A DNA stretch of 24,702 bases from Apostichopus parvimensis (lineage: Eukaryota > Echinodermata > Holothuroidea > Aspidochirotida > Stichopodidae). The notes beneath the pieces are model-generated. The model had not been told where the DNA came from. It made no database searches and saw only the letters and a program-made list of their open reading frames with translations. The stretch is from assembly GCA_000934455.1 (NCBI GenBank), contig KN886623.1:40439-65140 (forward strand). Reading direction: 5' to 3'. The translations under genes were made by a program, and so were the position numbers. Shown piece after piece: positions 20,911 to 24,702 of the stretch (its first letter is position 1; each line of letters opens with the position of its first letter).

Positions 20911-21130
20911 TCAGACCCGATTACAAGAATGCTTGTCCAAAGCATTCTTAAACCCATTCACACTACTTGCATGGTACAACTTTCTCAGGCAAACCGTTCC
21001 ACTCATTCACAACCCTATTAGAAAAACCCTGTGTGGACCACAACTTGGGTTCACGGCCCCAGCTGTCCATCTGTGCTAACTGCCATTTAAGAAGAACCCA
21101 GAGTTGGTTTTCATTACCCCTTTTCTCATA
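20911..21130 (-). mobile_element. Non-LTR retrotransposon fragment, ORF2 C-terminus, frameshifted
   Basis: On the minus strand one frame reads LWSTQGFSNRVVNEWNGLPE, then after a one-base shift FKNALDKHS in the next frame, ending at TGA (20913-20911). The VVNxWNxLP...FKNxLDK pattern is the usual C-terminus of CR1/L2-group reverse transcriptase proteins. The frameshift and lack of upstream sequence show a dead 5'-truncated copy, different in subfamily from the one at 12411-12625. Confidence 0.8.
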
Positions 21131-21824
21131 CTATCATATGAGCTCCGATAGAAATGAAATTTACACCACTGTGTTAACTCGTATTTTCTCATATGCATGG
21201 CCGCGCAAAAATATTTCACAAACATTCATTTTCATTAATTCATTTATTTCATGTAACCAAATTTAACAGAATTATCATAGACAAAGTGCAGTATATACAA
21301 CTGATATTTATATGCTACAGTTTTCTCTGCTACTATACCTTTGTTATGTGGAAAATGAGAAAACAGAACTGTCGTTGTTGCTGAAGTTCTCTCAAGATTT
21401 GTCTGGAGAGAACTACTGTACACACATGAAACATTTATACATTGGAAATCAACAAATGAGCGAAACAAACTATAAGAATTATGAATAACTATAAATATAT
21501 GAATATTACATAATATACAGAGAAGGGATAACAACAGGCAATTACATAACAGAATATTGAAGAAAACTAACATAATGTAATCTTGATTCATCATACTGAA
21601 GACATTATTCTTAGGAAGGCACAAGCATTTAAATTACACCTTAAAGGTATTAATTTAGGCTAAGTGTTAATACTTGCAGGGAAACCATGCCAAAGATTGC
21701 AACAGTAATGATTTGGTAGATGTTTAATGTATTTGTGTTGCTGCAAGAAGTGAAGAACATGATCACTTTTGTCGTTGTAATATGTAGCCTAGTTTTCACC
21801 TAGAGTAACTGTGATGGTCATGCA
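21131..21824. other. Unassigned AT-rich region
   Basis: Open frames on both strands (20967-21266, 21193-21384, 21244-21624) are low-complexity, and I cannot support any as a gene. A minus-strand stretch at about 21660-21780 reads HVLHFLQQHKYIKHLPNHYC, coding-like but unrecognised, and may belong with the remnant that follows. Confidence 0.4.
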
Positions 21825-22214
21825 TCAGTTGATCTTTTCTATAGATAATGTATTTAATTCTACCATGTAGCTAGTACTTTCTCTCTCTGAGTTGCACTCT
21901 CCACCTTCTGTATATGCTCTGCCTCTCTTACGTAATTTATCGTATCGTTGTTTTCTTTGCAGCTGTTTCGGCGTTTGAATAGATGGGCTAATTGAGCTCA
22001 TCTTTTGTCTTGCAGCTTCCATATCCCTGGCTATGGAGTATCCAGGCCCATTATATGTGAGGTGTATGGCACTGGTCCCTGTACTTACCGTTGCATGAAC
22101 ATGTGGTGCAATGTTTGGATTGGTCACCTTCAAAGCATTGACCGACTCTGCATTTTGATTGGAAGTCTCAAAAACGAGTGGACAATCATCGTTTGCTGTA
22201 GGTGCGAGTCTCAA
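21825..22214 (-). pseudogene. Unidentified coding-like open frame, possible retroelement or gene remnant
   Basis: This 129-codon frame has a varied, non-low-complexity composition and a basic stretch (QLQRKQRYDKLRKRGRAY) followed by an acidic/serine-rich tail. I recognise no domain. The minus-strand sequence just upstream (22215-22420) stays open in different frames with normal-looking residues (for example KEHEVKISIGAKSSKGFS), so it may be one decayed gene broken by frameshifts. No matched splice sites were found. It could equally be part of the repeat cluster that includes the gag remnant. Confidence 0.3.
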
Positions 22215-22510
22215 GTAGTTTGACTAGTTCAGTGCTGACAGTATGGCAAATTGACAGAGAACCCTTTGCTGCTTTTGGCACCAATGGAAATTTTTACTTC
22301 ATGCTCCTTTTGCATACAAACGACTGATTTGGGCAATGTGTATGATTTCCACTGTAGCATTTTACAAGGCAGTCCAAACATGTTGATAAAGATTTTACAA
22401 CTTGCAGTGGTCCTATTTGGGGACTTTCCTGGAAGCAGTCACCTCTGCCTGTATTTGGTAGCTCAAGTCCTCTGCAAAGTGCTTCTGTATCAGTGCTTCT
22501 TAGTCATAGT

Positions 22511-22845
22511 TTATGCAGGAAACATGTCAGAGGAGAGTACTGCTTTAGTCAGTGCTCTGCAGAGTGACCTGTTTAGGTGGACTTGATCTAACAGGTTCTC
22601 TCTTTCAAAATTAGTAGCTGGAACCAGTGTACTACTGAACCCTTTAAATTCCTTGCCATCATCATCATAAGCTGTGAGGCACTTGACCTTTAGTGGGTTC
22701 ATACCTGTAAGTAATTTGGATGCACAATTTTTCCACAATTTTGCTCATCTCCGATGTTGACATCTTTCCTTAAGTTTGCTGAACAACTCTCATGGCTGGA
22801 AAAATGTACCTTTTGACCCCTTCTTCTTTCCATCAAGAGGGCCAC
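22511..22845 (-). pseudogene. Unidentified coding-like minus-strand remnant
   Basis: The 75-codon frame at 22738-22511 includes NPLKVKCLTAYDDDGKEFKG and ends in a stop. The frame immediately upstream (to about 22845) ends near CTTACAG, which could be a splice acceptor just before GTATGAACCC. Protein-like composition without stops is suggestive, but no domain is recognised and no conserved exon chain could be built. Confidence 0.3.
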
Positions 22846-22904
22846 AGGCTTCCATGGCATTCCACAAGGATGACTAGCAAAGTTCAGCAGGGTATCTTGT
22901 GGAC

Positions 22905-23515
22905 CCGGGAAAATGACCCTCAGAGAGTGGCTCGATGAATTTGAACAGATCGCTAGTCTTACAATTTGGAAGAGACTGCCAAAATGAGAGCATTGATTGA
23001 CCATCTGACTGGGCTGCAAAGGATGAAGTGATGTGCCTTCTGGACTCTTAAGCATATGACGATATGAAGAAAGTTTTTTGCTGTATTTCACTCAGACAGA
23101 GACTGCAGAGTGTCAGCAGCACATTTCACAATAGTGTCCAGGAAACAGGAGAGTCACTGGCAGACTGATGCACCTGTATGGCCAAATGGACAACATTGCA
23201 GGAACAGAAAAGGAAGCAGGGGCACTGCAACAGCTTCCAGATGGTGATCTTAAAGAGCAATGCATTCGCAGAGCCAGCAAGGTTTGGGTACAACGAGAAT
23301 TGAGACATTTGCTATGTCCCAGTCGGAAGATAACTTTGCCTGCATGAGAGAAGAGGCCACCTCCTCTTCCAGGATTCACGGACCCAGAGGAAGACTCATG
23401 TCAGAGGGGTAATATCTTGTCCGCACCAAACGGATGTAGATGAAGGCCATGATGAAGACTTTGTGCAGCAACCGGTGGATGCCATTAAAGAGGCCCATCG
23501 AGTGGCATGAGAACG
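22905..23515 (+). pseudogene. Decayed Ty3/Gypsy-type retrotransposon gag remnant
   Basis: Plus-strand pieces in shifting frames carry gag-like motifs: TLREWLDEFEQI after the ATG at 22913 (in-frame TGA at 22985), QETGESLAD near 23140-23170, LYGQMDNIAG near 23173 and CMREEA near 23341-23358. The order and the late REEA motif fit Gypsy-group gag proteins. Several stops and frame changes show it is non-functional. I saw no protease, reverse transcriptase, long terminal repeats or primer-binding site, so only an internal fragment remains. Confidence 0.65.
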
Positions 23516-23528
23516 GTGGTGTGATGTT

Positions 23529-24490
23529 TAGCATCTACATCTCTTGTTGATGATACCTTGGCAACATAAAGCTGATTATCAGTGGCCCTGCAAGAGTAAT
23601 GAAACATCCAATTTGAGTACACAATTAAGACAAATTGACCACGAGACAGCCTTTGGCATTGCATAAACCATTACGCCTATGAATTTTATGGTATGTCACA
23701 AATCACGATTTGAATCATACCTTTAAACAAACTGAGTAATTTTGTGATTATAGTGTAGACCAACAAATGTTTCCCAGTATATAATTTAGTTCCAGGCCTA
23801 TTGTAATTGAAGCCATCAATTCGGCAGAGAAGTAAAGGGAAAATCTTTTTAGATTTTTCCATCTGAAAACAACCAATATCCATAGGTATTACAACATAAC
23901 AAATTTAAAGATCCCCTGACTCTTCCTAAATGCTTCTTGGAAAGCTAATGAACCTACCTTATCATTCACACTTCTCATTCTCACAGGCATACTGTGGCAA
24001 TTCACAATCACAATTGGTGTATGCCAACCTGGTCAACTTATTGCTGCTTTTTAGCTATGATTTTGCCTTCATGTTCTGCAGGTTTTAGTACAATTTTGAC
24101 TTAACCGGCAATGACTGCAGATCTTAGCATATCATAGTCCAAGTATGTCTCTATAAACCGAAATTAGGGACTTCTCCCTTGCAATACACCCAGCATGCAA
24201 CATACTATTCGGTATTACTACTGTAATGTTGATGCACTTTTAAACATTGCATGCCATCATGTTGGACTACTGTACCTTAACACCAGTTGCGCGAAATTTT
24301 ATGTAAACATGATCACACATCGAATATAAAAGAATTAATGTACACGCCAACGTTATTACACGGGAAAGGTCGAATGATGTATTACCATGCTCATCTGGCT
24401 TACCTACCGTCAAACCGAATGGATTGATGTTATCAGCCTAAACTCAGTATGTCCCGAGTTGTTTTGGACGTGTTTCGATGAAAGAAGGGC
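23529..24490 (-). pseudogene. Internally deleted duplicate of NIT2 (exon 8 fragment plus 5'-end traces)
   Basis: 23587-23529 matches NIT2 exon 8 (13917-13859) over 59 bp with 5 differences, four of them amino-acid changing. The acceptor AG is retained at 23589-23588. Similarity continues into the adjoining intron (AATTAAGAC and CAGCCTT blocks). Weaker colinear matches lie at about 24110 (TGACTGCA...TCTTAGCA, as at 19650), about 24290 (as at 19925) and about 24430-24490 (as at 20031-20095, the 5' leader). The ATG position appears as ACG. Exons 2-7 and 9 are absent. Retained intron sequence means a DNA-level duplication rather than a retrocopy. The exon 8 match is firm and the 5' matches are tentative. 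Confidence 0.7.
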
Positions 24491-24664
24491 ATAAAAGGTA
24501 GCATACGCTTCTTACAATCCCTATTGACTTACACACTAAATCACAAAAGTAACGTGGTCTGCTAAGTCTAGATAGAAGTTCTCACTATCTAAACGCTACC
24601 CATCACTGGATAGCTGACAAGTTGGCCATTGGTGGCACCATCGATTTTACGTACCATAACCGTG

Positions 24665-24702
24665 CAGTGGCGCGGACAGACATTTCAATCTTGGGGGGGG
24701 GG
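24665..24702. mobile_element. End of a second copy of the 9690-10440 hAT-like element
   Basis: CAGTGGCG followed by ACAGACATTTCAATCTT and a poly-G run matches the inverse of about 10405-10440. The element continues beyond the window. Confidence 0.75.

Noticed and set aside
1..24702. CRISPR array, operon or phage-type defence system
   Set aside because: Spliced genes, GT-AG introns and animal-type transposons rule out a prokaryotic context. No regular direct-repeat/spacer array is present.

Overview
This is an animal nuclear window. It has two intron-rich protein-coding genes, both on the minus strand, with GT-AG introns and short phase-matched exons, surrounded by many AT-rich non-autonomous transposons and broken retroelements. 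A marine invertebrate, probably a deuterostome such as an echinoderm, is an inference from the protein types, the 0.4-2 kb introns and the repeat style. No species diagnosis can be made from the sequence alone.

Layout. Positions 1-8113 hold the 5' six coding exons of a JmjC/cupin-like 2-oxoglutarate oxygenase with an N-terminal signal peptide. Its 3' end runs off the left edge of the window. Positions 8114-13069 are intergenic and contain a possible promoter (ETS-type motif near 9380, CRE-type palindrome at 9559), a 751-bp hAT-like element (9690-10440), a 21-nt poly-C tract and the 3' end of a non-LTR retrotransposon (12411-12625). Positions 13070-20024 hold a complete nine-exon omega-amidase gene (NIT2, 276 aa, all three catalytic residues present). 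Its introns carry three copies of a TTAA-bordered MITE, a 92-bp tandem duplication and a 58-bp near-perfect palindrome. A hAT-type MITE copy lies 8 bp past its stop codon and contains the only AATAAA seen in the proximal 3' flank.

Positions 20025-24702 hold the NIT2 upstream region, a second non-LTR fragment, unidentified coding-like minus-strand remnants, a decayed Ty3/Gypsy-type gag on the plus strand, and what looks like an internally deleted second copy of NIT2. That copy keeps an exon 8 fragment at 23529-23587 and colinear traces of intron 1 and the 5' leader to about 24490. The window ends inside another copy of the 9690-10440 transposon family.

The two genes show no functional link. 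NIT2 acts in cytosolic/mitochondrial amide metabolism, whereas the JmjC protein is predicted to enter the secretory pathway. I found no tRNA, rRNA, CRISPR array or clearly new multigene system. The most notable items are the secretory JmjC oxygenase, the truncated NIT2 duplicate and the transposon placed as NIT2's 3' UTR.
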